64,000 bases of DNA. It comes from Sphagnum compactum. Its lineage: Eukaryota > Bryophyta > Sphagnopsida > Sphagnales. Below are positions 12,501-24,925 of the stretch, one piece after another. The notes below the pieces were generated by a model. The model was given only the letters and a program-made list of their open reading frames with translations, ran no database searches and was not told where the DNA came from. Position 1 is the stretch's first letter, and each line of letters starts with the position of its first letter. Location of the stretch: assembly GCA_965153455.1 (NCBI GenBank), contig OZ234500.1, positions 17,917,579 to 17,981,578 of the forward strand, in the 5' to 3' direction. The position numbers and the translations under genes are program-made.

Positions 12501-13459
12501 CAGTGAAAAGCTTTGATGATATTGATGCTCCCAAAACTGCAAATTCTTGGGACTTCAAGATCCAGAAATCTTGGAATTTTCTATGAACTGGATCCAGATC
12601 TAAAACCCGCATGTGAAGTGAAAGAAAATCTTGCTGCTGAATGTAATGCTACTCTAGAGACTCAGCAAAACATACCTGTTTGGGTTTCTCAAGGCTGCTT
12701 CCTCCAGGGTATAAGACAAGCTTCTTCTTCTACAGGAAAGAAGAGAGGTTTCTTCAGCAAATTTTCACTAAGAAAAGATATACAAATTGAGCAGTGCCCA
12801 CAATTGGAGGAGCTTGGAGAGGAACACACACCTCTCTCTCTACTTTGGCAAACATTTGTGTACAAAAACGTGAACAATGTTTCAAGAACATGGGGACTTG
12901 GATTCTTCTTCCGTGATGAGAAGAAAGAAAGCAAAACAAAGCCGTTACTGATTGATGATACAAACGGGAAACAAACTCACGAGGACAGAAGGACGGACGC
13001 ACACCCACGACGACAGACTTACGGACCCATACGAGGTCCATACGGGATGCATACGAGGGTCCATACCTTGAGGTGGAAGTATTGAAGCATCGTCTTCTGC
13101 AACATCGCATTGCTCATCGTTTGCTCCTCGCACTTGCAAGAGTGTGATGGAATCGATCGGCATCAGCAATTTGCAAATGGAATTGCATCTGTCTGCAATA
13201 ACCCATTGATCATCATCACCACCCATCATCTACTTTCAAATATTTTTCCCATTCTTTCTTTCCTGCTTTGTCTGACATCTTGTTTGCATCTTCTGTAGAA
13301 GTTTGCAGCATCAGAGGAAAGAGAGAAGAGGGAATCAGATCTTAGCATTGCTGTGTTGCATGATCAAAAGATCTATGGAAGTTTGTGGAGTTTCTTCTTG
13401 CAAATTTTTTGAAGTTTGTTGCTGAATCGTTTGCTGGTTTTGCTGCTGTCGCTGCTGCA
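12501..13459. other. Exon-like but unresolved region
   Basis: Balanced base composition, with open frames on both strands: 190 codons on + at 12,513-13,085, and 81-118 codons on -. Strong splice-like signals exist. On the minus strand a 54-nt segment (12729-12676) is framed by TTTCCTGTAG and AAACAG/GTATGT. On the plus strand there is an acceptor CTTCTGTAG at about 13,299. The plus signal suits a 5' UTR intron of the gene that follows. I cannot decide the strand or product. Confidence 0.3.
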
Positions 13460-14546
13460 ATGGAGGAGTTTGAAATGAAGGGATTGACTGCTGGTGCTGT
13501 AGCTGCTACTCGTGTGCCGGTGCTCATACAGACTGTTTTCAAGGTACTTGTTCAGGAGGAGGCGGACCACTTACCCGCAATCCTTTTTGCAATCTCCTGA
13601 ATTGAGCATGAAGTTTTGGATTTCTGCATGTTGTGTTTCAAGAAGATGCAGCAGCATTGCAGAAAGAATTGTACAACCGTTGCACTCGGAAAGATGCAGA
13701 ACGCAAGAAAAGAAAGAAGCAAATGGGTATGGATGGGTGGGCTTGCTGCAGGTGGACCAGGTGGTAGCAAGTCTTGAGGAGATGCAATGCACCATTGCGG
13801 GATCATTGCGACAACGTCATAATCGACCTCGCAGCAGCATCAAACGCACAAGGTACGAGCGGCTGAATGAAGCCAAGGGGAAGAAGAAGATAGAGGCGAC
13901 ATCATGGGAGGAGGAGCAAGAAGAACCCAATCATCATCATTCTTCTTTGATGCAAGATCCTGGTGCATGGAGGAATTGGTCACCTGCAGCCAAAGAGGTT
14001 CACGACGTCGTGATGGAGATACTGATTGCCAGCCGATTTGCAAAGAAGCTCGCAACGTTTGTTGCTGCAGACGCTACACTTCATAAAGAAAGTTCTCGTT
14101 CCACCTGCTCAGCTCTGCACAGGTTTAAGATTCTGTTTCCAAGAGAAGAAGCTCCTGCGACAAAAGCTTGCTTCAGCAGCCGAGCTCAAGCAGCAGCAGC
14201 AACAACTCATGACAGACCACTACTACTGAAGGAGGTCCAGCTGGTTTCTCCTTCTCCACCTACTCTTCTCCTCAAGAAGCATCATGGACCATCATCAGCT
14301 CTCGACAGATATGATGAGAGAGAAAAGCATCTCCAGCAGCAGCAGATTGGTTTGTGCTCTGCATTGTTGGGTGGTGCTCCATTTAAGGGATTGTGCAAAG
14401 CTCGTCATGGTTGGACCATGTTCATGACAAGGCAGATTGTGACAAACAAGCTCTGCAATGTACCAGAGGCAACGATGACACAGATTGAAAGCTCAAACTA
14501 TAAACCATGGAAGCCCAGATACAGCTGCAAGGGCATGATGCCCAGG

Positions 14547-14578
<32 letters not shown>

Positions 14579-15567
14579 GTCATTCCCTGCTGCAAATCTG
14601 CACATGGGTGATCAAGCAGGACACAAGCTCTGTGCTGCAAATCTCCACATGGGGAATCAAGCAGGACACAAGCTCTGTGACAAACAGTCTGCACAGCGAT
14701 CAATCAAGGGTCCAGGTCCTGATACTACCAAATTGGTCATGGATGATCCTTCTCCAAAGATGAATCAGCAATTGAAGCTGCAGCAACCTGATCCAAGGAA
14801 CAACAAGCTTCAAGGGATGATCAGGATGCTGGGTCGCTCCTGTAGCATGTCAAGCTCCTCCTCCTCTGCTACTAGTGTGGAAACTTCAGTGCAGCCAAGC
14901 ATGCAGATCAGTCAAGTAGTAGCTGATCTGGTGAATGGCAAACAGAACAATGCTCACCTAACAACCACAGGCTCACATAAAACTTCTGGGATGTGGCTTC
15001 TGCGAAGCTGGTCTGGACAGTCTTTGCTTCACTGTTCCTCATCAGTCAAGACAACCTCAGGTACAGTACTGCATCAATATTGAGATCTCTAGATAACATC
15101 AGTACACTGACTGTTTCTCTTTGTCTCTCCAGCATTGACTGATATCTGTTTGAAGGGTAGTAGTAGTACCCTGGCTGCAAGAGATCTGTCAATTCATGTT
15201 TTTCTTTTCCATCTGATTGCGATGATCATTCCTCTGAGCTTCAGTTTGACAGTTGTGTTGCAGCTAATTGTAACTGCACAGTTTTTGGAAAGAAAAAAGA
15301 AAGATAGGCTTGGAAAAATGTTAATCTTAATCTTGTTATTTCTTCTGTTCTAGTTTGCAGGAATGTATGTATAGAGAGCAAAAGACTTTTGAGTGTACAG
15401 TAGTAGAGATCAACAAACACTGGGTCTTTGACAGGTTTCTCAGGCTTGCTGAAGCGGGTGAAGAGTTGGGTACATTCTCAGAGCATGAAACCACTGAGGC
15501 AAGGCCAAGAATTGAAGCTTGCCACATGAAGATGATGCCAGTACTAGTTTCTTGCAGCAACGAATGA
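13460..15567 (+). CDS. Unrecognised multi-exon protein, low-complexity, Ser/Gln-rich
   Basis: A 523-codon frame is open from 13,512 to 15,083, too long for chance, so coding is likely. Suggested model: exon 1 13460-13543 (MEEFEMKGLTAGAVAATRVP..., donor AAG/GTACTT); exon 2 13752-15060 (acceptor TTGCTGCAG, phase 0, donor TCAG/GTACAG); exon 3 from 15133 (acceptor TCTCTCCAG, phase 1), end unsure; last exon 15361-15567, encoding ...INKHWVFDRFLRLAEAGEEL... and a TGA stop. Visible features are a basic patch (RPRSSIKRTRYERL), an acidic EEEQEE, a poly-Ser run from a TCA/TCATCA microsatellite at 14,548-14,580, and a 15-residue tandem duplication (AANLHMGDQAGHKLC, period 45 bp, from 14,588). I recognise no family. 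The exon 3 donor (CAT/GTTTTT) is weak, and the first intron could be placed differently. Confidence 0.45.
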
Positions 15568-15740
15568 CGTAGCTTTGCTCATTGAACTTGGATCTCTTCA
15601 AGGAAAAGAAAAGTACTAATGTGGTGGGTCTCTTGCAGCAGCCAGTTTTTGAGCTTTTCTCTAAGGATTGCACAATGTTCATGGATTTGCACAGGTTTGT
15701 TGTAGACTAATTCCCATCTGTTCAAAATTTCCACTGAGTG

Positions 15741-15862
15741 TTTCATGATCAGCTGCAGCTGCAGAAACAAACATGCTTTGAGTGTTTCTTGATCAGCTGC
15801 AGCTGTAGAAACAAACATGCTTTGTGTGTGTCTTGATCAGTTGCAGCTGCAGAACAAACATG
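15741..15862. repeat. 44-bp tandem repeat, three copies
   Basis: TGATCAGCTGCAGCTGCAGA-type units start at about 15,746, 15,790 and 15,834, separated by AAACAAACATGCTTTG. The CAGCTGCAGCTG core is palindromic. It lies about 180 bp after the last exon of the unrecognised gene. Confidence 0.7.
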
Positions 15863-16936
15863 ATCTGTCATGACAGCAAATCCTCCTTCCTTCATCACAG
15901 GAATTCCAAGCCCCCCAGTCTTCATAATGTCTAAAGTAGTAGAATGTTTGAGTAAATCTGTGTATATGTGCTTGAGCTCCACGACTAATAGTAAAGAATG
16001 TATAGGACCATTTCTGATTTCGGAAGTGATCTTGTGATTGGAGAAGAATCATAGCAGAGAATATGCAACTCTGATTTTGCAGCTAACTTTTTGTCCATGA
16101 GATGAAGCTTTTCAAGCTTCAGTATCAAAGAAGCAGATCTCTGTCTCTATCTCTGTCTCTGTGCTTCCTCTCTCTTTTTGCCTGTCTGCAAGAGCACAAA
16201 TCTGTGTACACTGTACAAACACACACACATGTTTGCACCTACTCTTCTCTCTTTGATTTGACAGAAGAGTTGCAAAAAGGAAATTTCTGAGAACTATTCA
16301 TGATCTGTAACTGCAACTGCAAAAATTCCGAAAACTGGAGAATGAATCAATCCTGCAAAGAATATGTATGATCTTTAATGATGCAATGCTAGACTTGTGA
16401 TCTTGTCAGGAACAACCATGAGAGCAAGGAACGAGAAGGATCTAGAGAGCAGGTTACCCACGGATTGCAGAGAACCTTTTTGCTTCTTGGTAGAGAAGAT
16501 CATGTTGATGCATGAGAGATGAAGGAATTGATTCTGCAACAAATCTCCAAACAAAATGTGCATGCATGCACTAGCAAATCCTCATGTGGAAAGAACAAAA
16601 GAAAGAAATGGTGGGAAAAGGATTTTGCAAGAGATTGAGCGGCGATAGGAGAGAGAGCAAAGTGGTGGGCTTGTCAGTTACGTGAAGGAATGGGCGGGAT
16701 CGTGTTGCATGGGGCGCATGGATGAAGATGGCGATGGAGCTTTGCTGCTGCTGCTGCTGAGGGAGCTACAGGTTGTCCGCCAAATCTCTGCTGCAACAAA
16801 ACACACAACAAATACCAGCAACCTAACACTCCTGATGATCTGATGATGCTTCTTCGCAAATAGTCTAACTGCTATTCGCGTCCTTGGAGAACAACCTGAT
16901 CAGTTCCGAACTGGTGGGGAGAGAATCCTGGCAACC
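15863..16936. other. Spacer and cytochrome c1 5' flank
   Basis: Contains a CT/TCTCTG-rich stretch (16,138-16,180), a short CA run near 16,220, and a CTG-triplet run at 16,744-16,758. No gene is recognised. The last 250 bp are more GC-rich and presumably carry the promoter and 5' UTR of the cytochrome c1 gene. No TATA box stands out. Confidence 0.45.
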
Positions 16937-19900
16937 ATGGCGACCAGGGTAAGGAGCACCACCGGCGTTGTAGCTCGACTGCTCTCTCGAGTTGTCGTCT
17001 ACATGCAAGAGAAGCAAGCTCTAAGAACTTGTACCACCCAGGTGAGGCCTCGCAGGTGAGCCCAAGTTCCAGTTTGTTGCAAGAGATGATCATGGATTTA
17101 CTTGTTTGCTGCATCTCAGATTCTTCTTCTTCTTCTCGTCCTTGCCGTGTTTCCGGATTTGGGTTCTCGATTCTTGTCTCCAGAATGGCCCCAATGCTGC
17201 TGCTGCAATGCCGAAATCTTCGCTCGTTGGTTCACACACAAGATCGCTTTTTCTTCGGGACCATTTGATCTCTAGTTCTTAGGGGGGCGCTGTTCTTCCT
17301 CTTCTGGTTCTTGGGTGCTCTTGTTTTTCTGTTTGTTGTCGTCGTTTACGGTGAGAATTTGGTTTTTGAGAGTCTTTCTCTGACGATCTTCAAAGACTTG
17401 CTTGCAGTCTGGACAGCACCGATCACGGTCTTGTCCGTTTTTTGGGTGGGTTCTCTCATGTCTTTTCGGCTCTTGATCATATTGATCATCACACTACAGA
17501 CATGTGACGCTTACCGCGTTTCTCTCGAGACCCAAACATAAGAAAAAGGCTTGTCAATCTGTTGTGCATCTGCTGTGCAATGGAGCTTTTCCCGGGTTTG
17601 ATGTGGCGATCAATCTGCATCCAGGGAGCTTTTCATCATGGGTGGTGAAATTCTGTCTTTATTCTTGAGAGCTTTGAACCCTTGAAAGCTTTCCAAATTC
17701 TGGCAAGAACCGATCCAATGCCCCCTGGCAGAGTTTGCACAATGTAGATTCATCAATCCTTGAGCATTGAGGAGATCATGTTGTGGATGATCTGTGTGTG
17801 GTTGGTTATGTTCTGCAGTCCACAACCCATCATGGATTGGAGCTGCTCCAGGCTATGAAATGTTGGCGACAAGAAGCTGGGTACAAGAAGATTGCAGGGA
17901 GGGGATTCAGGCTGCTGGCACTGCTAGGAGCAGGTGCCACAGGCATGCTAGGACTGTCAGGCTTGGCTTATGCAGATGAAGCAGAGCATGGGCTTCATTC
18001 ACCTTCCTATCCATGGACCCACGATGGCATCTTCAGCTCCTATGACCACACCTCGTAATCTCTCTGGACATCATCAGGATCTGTTTCTTGCATCAAGATC
18101 ACCCTTTCCTCTTCTCCAGTTTGTGATGCAATCAATTGATCAATTTCTTGACCCATCTTTAAAGTTCTTGTGATATTTTTAGCTCTCTTAATGAGAGGGG
18201 GATGTGGGCGATGTCATTGGGGGGGGTATTGAACCGATCACAGCATTCGAAGGGGTCACCAAGTCTTCAAGCAGGTGTGTGCAGCATGTCATAGCATGAA
18301 CCTGATTGCATACCGTGATCTCATCGGGGTGGCATATACAGAGGACGAGGTCAAAGAAATTGCAGCTGAAATTGAGGTAGAGAGATCTGAGGCATTGCAA
18401 GTGACTGAGAATGTTTGCATGACCAGGGTCTTCAGCCTATGGTCTTCACTGTGTTCTTGATCAGGCTTGGAAATGGCCACAAGCTCAATTGGATTCTTTC
18501 GTCTTGGTTCCAATTTTGTTTGTTGCAACTTCCGATTTTGTTTTTATATCTGTCTCCTGACTCCAGGAGTGGCAATGCTGATGGGGAAGCATTTGACAGG
18601 TGCAAGATGGACCCAATGATGAGGGTGAGATGTTTTCTCGACCTGGCAAGCCCAGTGACTACTTTCCAGCACCATATGCTAATGAGCAAGCCGCACGCTT
18701 CTCCAATGGTGGTGCTTACCCTCCTGATTTGAGCCTCATCTGCAAGGCAAAAAAAACTCCCTCTCCTGCAATGCCTGTGATGTTCCAGGAATCTTTATCA
18801 TCCTCTTTTGCAACTACTCAGATCATTGCCCTTAGTACAAATTGATATTGGAGTGATCAGTTTTGTGAATGAATTCAGCTGCTGATCATGAGCTGTTTTC
18901 TTTGTGTGTTTAGAAAGGTGTGCAAGCAAAGCTTGGGTGCCATTTTCATGGAATTTTCTTAGACTGACTGGATATCAGGATTGCAATGGGGTGTGGCAGG
19001 CACGTCACAATGGCCAGAACTATGTGTTTGCCTTGCTCACTGGCTATCGTGAACCTCCTGCTGGAGTTTCAGTAAGTCAATTCTTCATCATCATCAATTC
19101 ATGCCCATAATGCTTCAAAACCTGGTTCCTCAGATCCACTCTCTCTCCACAATTGTTGCTTGAAGTTTCTCAATTTGCCTTCTGTCTCTTCTCTTTGGCC
19201 ATATTTGGATCACATGAAAACATGCAAATGAGTGTCCATGGTGAAGGAAGTAGAATGATCATATCTGTCTCTGTACTAGGAGTTTCCACCTTGACAGTGG
19301 TTGCAAACAATCACAGGTGAGAGAAGGACTGTACTACAATCCTTACTTTCCAGGAGGTGCAATTGCAATGCCGAAGGTAATCAACGATGGTGGAATTGAG
19401 TTTGAAGATGGGACCCCTGCCAGTGCATCTCAGGTAAAGAATGCAGGGTTTATCTACAAAAGAATTGCAATCTATCTCACAACCCTTTGTACCTAATCCA
19501 CACCTGCCTGGTGCACATGGGAAGCTATATGCAGGAATTGCAGGGTGAAATTCTACATGGATGCACAATGGAACAAATGAAGGACCTGCATTCAAATTCC
19601 AATTGGTGGCGGCTTAAATGAGGAGTCTCTAACAAGAATCTATTTGTGTCTCTGCAGATGGCGAAGGATGTTGTGAGTTTCCTTTCATGGGCTGCAGAGC
19701 CTGAGGCAGATGAGCGTAAGCTGGTATTACTTCTGTTTGTTCTCACACTAACATCCCAGTGTGCACATTATCTCATTGTACGGTGTTTCCTGCTGGAGGG
19801 AATTTCCTTTTCTTGGAGGTCTCCTTGAACTTCTGCTCGCATTTCTGTATGTTTGAGAAGCTTTAACACCAACCTCTTGAACACATTTGAAGATGCTTGA

Positions 19901-20154
19901 AATAGTGTTCATTTGCTACTAAGTCTTGGGTTTCTCTCACTACCTCTCATGATGGTGCAAAAGGGACACACAATCTGAGGCTTGTGTGTTCTGATGAAGA
20001 TGTTATTGCACGTGTGTGCTGGGGGGGGGAAACACAGATTGGTGCAAAATGGATCTTTGTAGGCTGTCTTTTGTTATTCCAAGTTGGGCACTACAAGAGG
20101 TGGAAATGGGCACCCATCAAATCACGAAAGCTGGTGCTTGATGTTGTCAACTGA
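16937..20154 (+). CDS. CYC1: Cytochrome c1, mitochondrial (complex III haem protein)
   Basis: Hand-built eight-exon model: 16937-17041, 17819-18054, 18244-18376, 18600-18746, 19000-19071, 19317-19433, 19658-19723, 20038-20154 (TGA). Every phase closes, giving 330 aa, close to known plant proteins. Residues 1-35 ([20 protein letters not shown]...) are Arg-rich and acid-free at the start, like a mitochondrial presequence. A hydrophobic sorting stretch follows ([20 protein letters not shown]) before the mature start ADEAEHG. The haem-c motif is CAACH, and the sixth-ligand Met lies in AIAMPK. The C-terminal membrane anchor [11 protein letters not shown] ends in KLVLDVVN. Cytochrome c1 passes electrons from the Rieske protein to cytochrome c in complex III. 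Exon 4 ends at AAG followed by GCAAAA, so intron 4 appears to be GC-AG. Confidence 0.92.
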
Positions 20155-23100
20155 TCAGGCATGTCCAATTTGAGTGAAGATCTTGAAGTTTCTAATGTTG
20201 CAAATGGTGATTGCTACCTTCCTATGCTTGACAGTTGCAGACATATAATCTGCATTTTGTACTAAGATGAGAAAACCAACCTTGGCAGTTTCACAAGCAT
20301 GGGTCAGGATTAACCTCCTCTCCCTACAGATGACCAATTATGATCCAGGCAAGAAGAAATTGATATATGTTGTTGCCATTGTGAAATTGCATCTCACATT
20401 ACTGGCACATATGACACACATGCTTTCTGTTATGACTGAGCTCTGTACAAGTGTTTAGGGTGTGGATGTTTGTGACCGAATTAAGTGGATTCGAGAAGCT
20501 TTGTGTAGAAGAAATTCAAGATCACCATTTAAATGTGCTGGATCTCTAATTCAAAAGAACTTCAGAAGAGAAAAATCAAAGCATCTGACAAAGAATAAGT
20601 GCATGAGAATATAGTTAGAATTTTTTCTAAAAAATTTAGTTGGCATAATTTTCTTCTAAAAGGATGCTTGAAAATTCTAAAGGATGAAATTACTAAAGAC
20701 CTTTAGAAGGATAATGGATTTTAAAGAATAAAATCATTTAGATTTTGTTCATTCTAGAGCTCCTTATTTTATCAAATTCATATAGGATCTTTTCAAAATC
20801 TTTGTATTGTCTTTCAAACATAGCCCATAAAAGGGTCTTGTTAGTTTTTGAAATGATATGTACCAAGTGTGTAAATATTGAGTTTCAAAAAAATCAATAA
20901 TAGTTCGTAGGGTATGAATATTGGGGTTAATAATCGAATCATTTTTCAATAACTAGCCAACACTAAATTAAACCCCCAAAAACATGAAAAAAATTAAAAC
21001 CTTGTTCACATTATTCAATTAAGTTCTAACAACAAATAATCATTATGTAAAATAATATTTTGTAATAATTACTTGACTTTTATTACAATATTGGTTGGCA
21101 ACTTTTTTCTTCTCTTGGTGTTTTTTAAAACCTCTTCCAAACATACCCAATGCATTCTACATGTCGGCGTTAAAGCTTATCACATTCTTTTATATTTTTC
21201 ATTCCAATTCTAAAAAGAAACATGGATTTTACACATTAACTTATAGGGTCCTATTTTCTAAAAGGATTTTGGACACTTGTACCTATCTATATGTTGTTGT
21301 GAGCCTTGACTAATTGGCAAATGTGGAGGTTATGTTTAATACTTTAACATGCATTTTGCCATAAGTTGAGGTTGTCCATAGCTTGAAAAAGTTCAATTAG
21401 ATCAAGGATTTTTTGTTATAATATTCTAGTTGTCAATATTTGTTGAGGGATGTATTGCATTCATGATTTTTTAACCCTCCCATGTCATGCTTCAAGTCTC
21501 TTGCCTTCATAAACTTTGACAATATGTGAGAGGTCAAACATAAAAGTATCTTAGTGAAGTGGCCGATTAATTCATTTGGCATTCAAGGTTAATGTACAAC
21601 ATGTTTGGGCAAAGCATAATGATTTGAACATTAGAGAGGTTTGTTGCATTACAATTTAAATGTATATATACTAAGAGCATCTCACCAGTGCTCAGTATGT
21701 CACTCTGGATAATAAAATTAAATGTTTAAGTTAGCTTCTTCTTGTTTTTGGCAACCCCATCAATAAAATTGTAACTGGAACTGCATATACGTGAGGACTA
21801 CTAATAACAAACCACCTGGACCAATCATTATGATCGACCAATTACAAATACTGAGCCGCAGTCAGGTTCAATTTATTACACTCGTTTTTAGAGGTGCACA
21901 GCTGTGTTGCGCCTTTTACCAGCCAAGGCAAGCTGCACAAATTTGGTGAAGAAAACCAATTTCCTGAGCTAAACCGGCACATTTTGTCTTTTTCGCAATA
22001 AAGTTTTCTGTCTGGAGTCACATACTGAGCATAGGTGGAGGTGCTCTAACGTGATTAAAGGTGTGAATCAACAATACGAAATAGAGAAGTAACTTGCTTG
22101 GACAAGGTTGGAAGCAACTTCTTTTCCTTACAAAGTTGCTTATGGATGCAATGGAATCGAATCTATTTACAATATTAGATGCAAGTTGATGTAGAGAGTT
22201 CATTTTGAGATTATTCGTGTAGCATGTTGCTAGTTTAAATAAGTCAACCACCTACAAACGTTGACATTTGTTAACCCCGATCACCTTGATTTGTAAACCA
22301 TTTTCTTCAAACTTAAGATGAAGAGCAATGCTTTGGCAACCTTGTAGCTGGAAAAACTACCCCAACATACAATTGAGAAAAAACTTGACCTTATTTCAAA
22401 TTTCAAGGAGAACCCCTAAATTATTGTGTAGGCAAAGATTAGTTTTATGCAAGTGATTGGAAGTGTTGAAGATGATAGGTGTTTCAACAAGTTGTCATTT
22501 ATGAAATCTAAGCAAATTAGTATTATATTGACCAAACATCTAAATTAAGTGGTGTTAGTTTTTGCACTAAAGATTTTAAATTTGGAGAATTTCCCTTATT
22601 ATGAAACTATAAAGTCTTGGAAGGCAGCTAAGTAATGGTATGGAATGTGAATAGAATGCATGATTTTACGCCATTCTCTCTTGTTGTTGCAATAGATCTA
22701 TTAATTAGATTTTGGATTCAAAATTTTCTCTTTTGGATTTTTCTGGTTTAAACCTTTGTGAATACCTTTATTAGCTTTGATTTTATGCAGTGTGGTTCAA
22801 TTATATTTTGAAATTGGACTATTATCAAATGTGGGTTGTGTAATGTGTGTGAAACTTGGCTTTTATGGCCTTTGTAGGGAAAAACTAAGTGCAAAAGTGA
22901 TGGAACAAGGCATAGGAGTTTGGAGCTAGAGGCATCTACAAGGGGTTTGGAAGATTCAATTTATATGGGCTAGGTGGGTTGATTTATGTGAGCTTTTCTT
23001 GGATGGATTGTGGGTGGAGGCACTTCTATTGCAATTTCTTACAAAGTCCATATTTGACTAGGGTTTGAATTCCTTAGAAGTGGTTCAATGTGTGAACTTT

Positions 23101-23689
23101 GAAGTTTGCAACTTGGCATCTACGCATTTGAGTATTCTAATTTTTACCATGCTTATAATCTTCACTCTTGGGATTTGAGTGTGGTTCTAAATTTCTAAGA
23201 TGATTAAATTACCCCTTGGAAGACTCTATCCACCATGCTCACTCGCAACCAATTCCATAATCACCAAACTTAATAAAAATTCTAATGTTATTGTTTAGTC
23301 AAAACTATTTTGAAGGAAGTTTTTGGCCAGATATATGGAAAGTGTAAGGCAATTTTTTCCTAATTTTGAGAGAGTCATGACTAGTTAATTTTTTCTTTTG
23401 GTGAATTGGGGCAAAAAAATTTCTCCTTCCACTAAGGAGAAGCAACCACTATGATAGGAGTTTTTGGCTCCAATTCACCATAAACTACTCTTAGATGTTG
23501 TTTAGGGTTGCATCTAGGCACAAAGGGAATTTTTTTGGGCTAGTTTTCTGTTATTTTGATAGTTTTCTCAAAAAAAATCACCTTTAAAAACTAAAGCTTT
23601 TATGGGATTATCACCACTTATGCTAAATCTCTTGTGAGACAATAAAGTTATTCGTAAAAGTCAGGAAAAATTGGCACCAGAAGCCTCAT
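20155..23689. other. AT-rich intergenic spacer
   Basis: No gene recognised. The segment 21,780-22,030 is more GC-rich and exon-like in composition, but none of its frames could be identified. Confidence 0.5.
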
Positions 23690-23823
23690 CATTAGAAGAA
23701 AAATCCCATTTTTCGACTTGTCTTTGGTGACTAAAACTGTTGTTTGCGACTATTTTTTATCAAAAATTAGTCACAAAAAACATTTTTAGATACAAGTCAA
23801 AAAATGAGATTTTTCAACTAGTG
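23690..23823. mobile_element. CACTA-like MITE with long terminal inverted repeats
   Basis: The right end reads inward as CACTAGTTGAAAAATCTC, then TTTTTTGACTTGT. The left end is CATTAGAAGAAAAATCCC, then TTTTTCGACTTGT. These roughly 31-bp arms match with few differences, and inner GTGACTA / TAGTCAC motifs also pair, so the 134-bp unit can fold on itself. The CACTAGT start suggests derivation from a CACTA-family (En/Spm) transposon. No clear 3-bp target duplication was found. Confidence 0.55.
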
Positions 23824-24461
23824 CGTGTTTGGTCACATATGGGATGAGATTTCAAAAAACAGAGTACGCTGGGCTTAAACGGAGCTCAAAGGGGACTATG
23901 AAAACTCAGATTAGCACCACATTAGCATTCCTTAATTTTCAGCCATGGATCCCAGCTACCATCCTCAACTTCAAATGAAAAGAATGCCTACTACACTCTC
24001 TATACACAACTCCCCTCAACAAACACAAAATTTGTCATTTGAGTTGTTTCTTCTACAAATTTGATTCTGTTGCAACTTTTTTTGTTAGAGACAACAAGTT
24101 GGAAGAATAAACCTTGACTTTTTACTCTCCAGAGGATGATGCATGGAGTAAGTAACACTCTAGTGTCCATACCGTTCTTTGATGTATGCTTGTGGTTTCC
24201 ACCAATGAATATAGAAACTTTAGATCAAAGTCCACCCCTCGTGGGTCCCAAAATATTCCAACACTTAAGTGGCCCTGTTACTTTGAGTTTTTAATGTTAG
24301 ATATTTGCATATTGTCAATGATCCCGAGCTCGAAAATGTTAATATACAACAGCCCACTGGGTGTCTTTAATGCCAGCAGTACAAAATGCAGGACATAAAT
24401 AACCCCCATACGAAACTTTGATGGTGTCAGTGCTGTGTCCTGAGTCGGCACCCGCACAGTT
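23824..24461. other. Spacer between MITE and minisatellite
   Basis: No gene recognised. One 70-codon open frame (24,186-24,398) lacks any domain. Confidence 0.4.
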
Positions 24462-24875
24462 CAACTGCAGGACATAGCAGCCTCATAACAATGCAGGACG
24501 TATCAGCTGCATAGTTGTACTGCAGGACAGAGAGGCTGTGGTTCTACTGCAGGACAAAGAAGCTTCATTGTTCTAATGCAGGACGTAGCACCTGCATGGT
24601 TCTACTGCAGGACAAAGAAGCTGCACAGTTCTAATGCAGGAGGTAGCACCTGGATGGTTCTAATGCAGGACAAAGAAGCTGCACAGTTCTAATGCAGGAG
24701 GTAGCACCTGCATGGTGCTACTGCGGGACACAGAAGCTGCATAGTTCTAATGCAGGACGTAGCACCCGCATGGTTCTACTGCAGGACACAGAAGCTGTAT
24801 AGCAAGGACGTATCACCCGCATAGTTCTACTGCAGGACAAAGCAGCTGTATAGTTCAATGCAGGACGTATCACAT
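24462..24875. repeat. Minisatellite of 29-bp monomers in 58-bp dimers
   Basis: About 14 monomers with consensus GTTCTAATGCAGGACGTAGC plus ACCTGCATG, alternating with GTTCTACTGCAGGACAAAGA plus AGCTGCATA. The A and B monomers alternate, giving a 58-bp higher-order unit. Several PstI-type CTGCAG sites recur. It lies about 470 bp upstream of the LRR receptor kinase ATG. Confidence 0.8.
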
Positions 24876-24925
24876 CAGGAAGGGGGAGAAGAGGCGATGG
24901 GCAGGAGGCGGCCGATAAAGAGCCA

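Noticed and set aside
13067-13192. Chaperonin (CCT/TCP-1) exon on the minus strand, suggested by the peptide LLQVRGAND
   Set aside because: The resemblance is limited to a few residues; neighbouring residues do not match the family.
15749-15982. Minus-strand frame with KTGGLGIPVMKEGGFAVMTD
   Set aside because: Short, no splice partner, and half of it is the 44-bp repeat.
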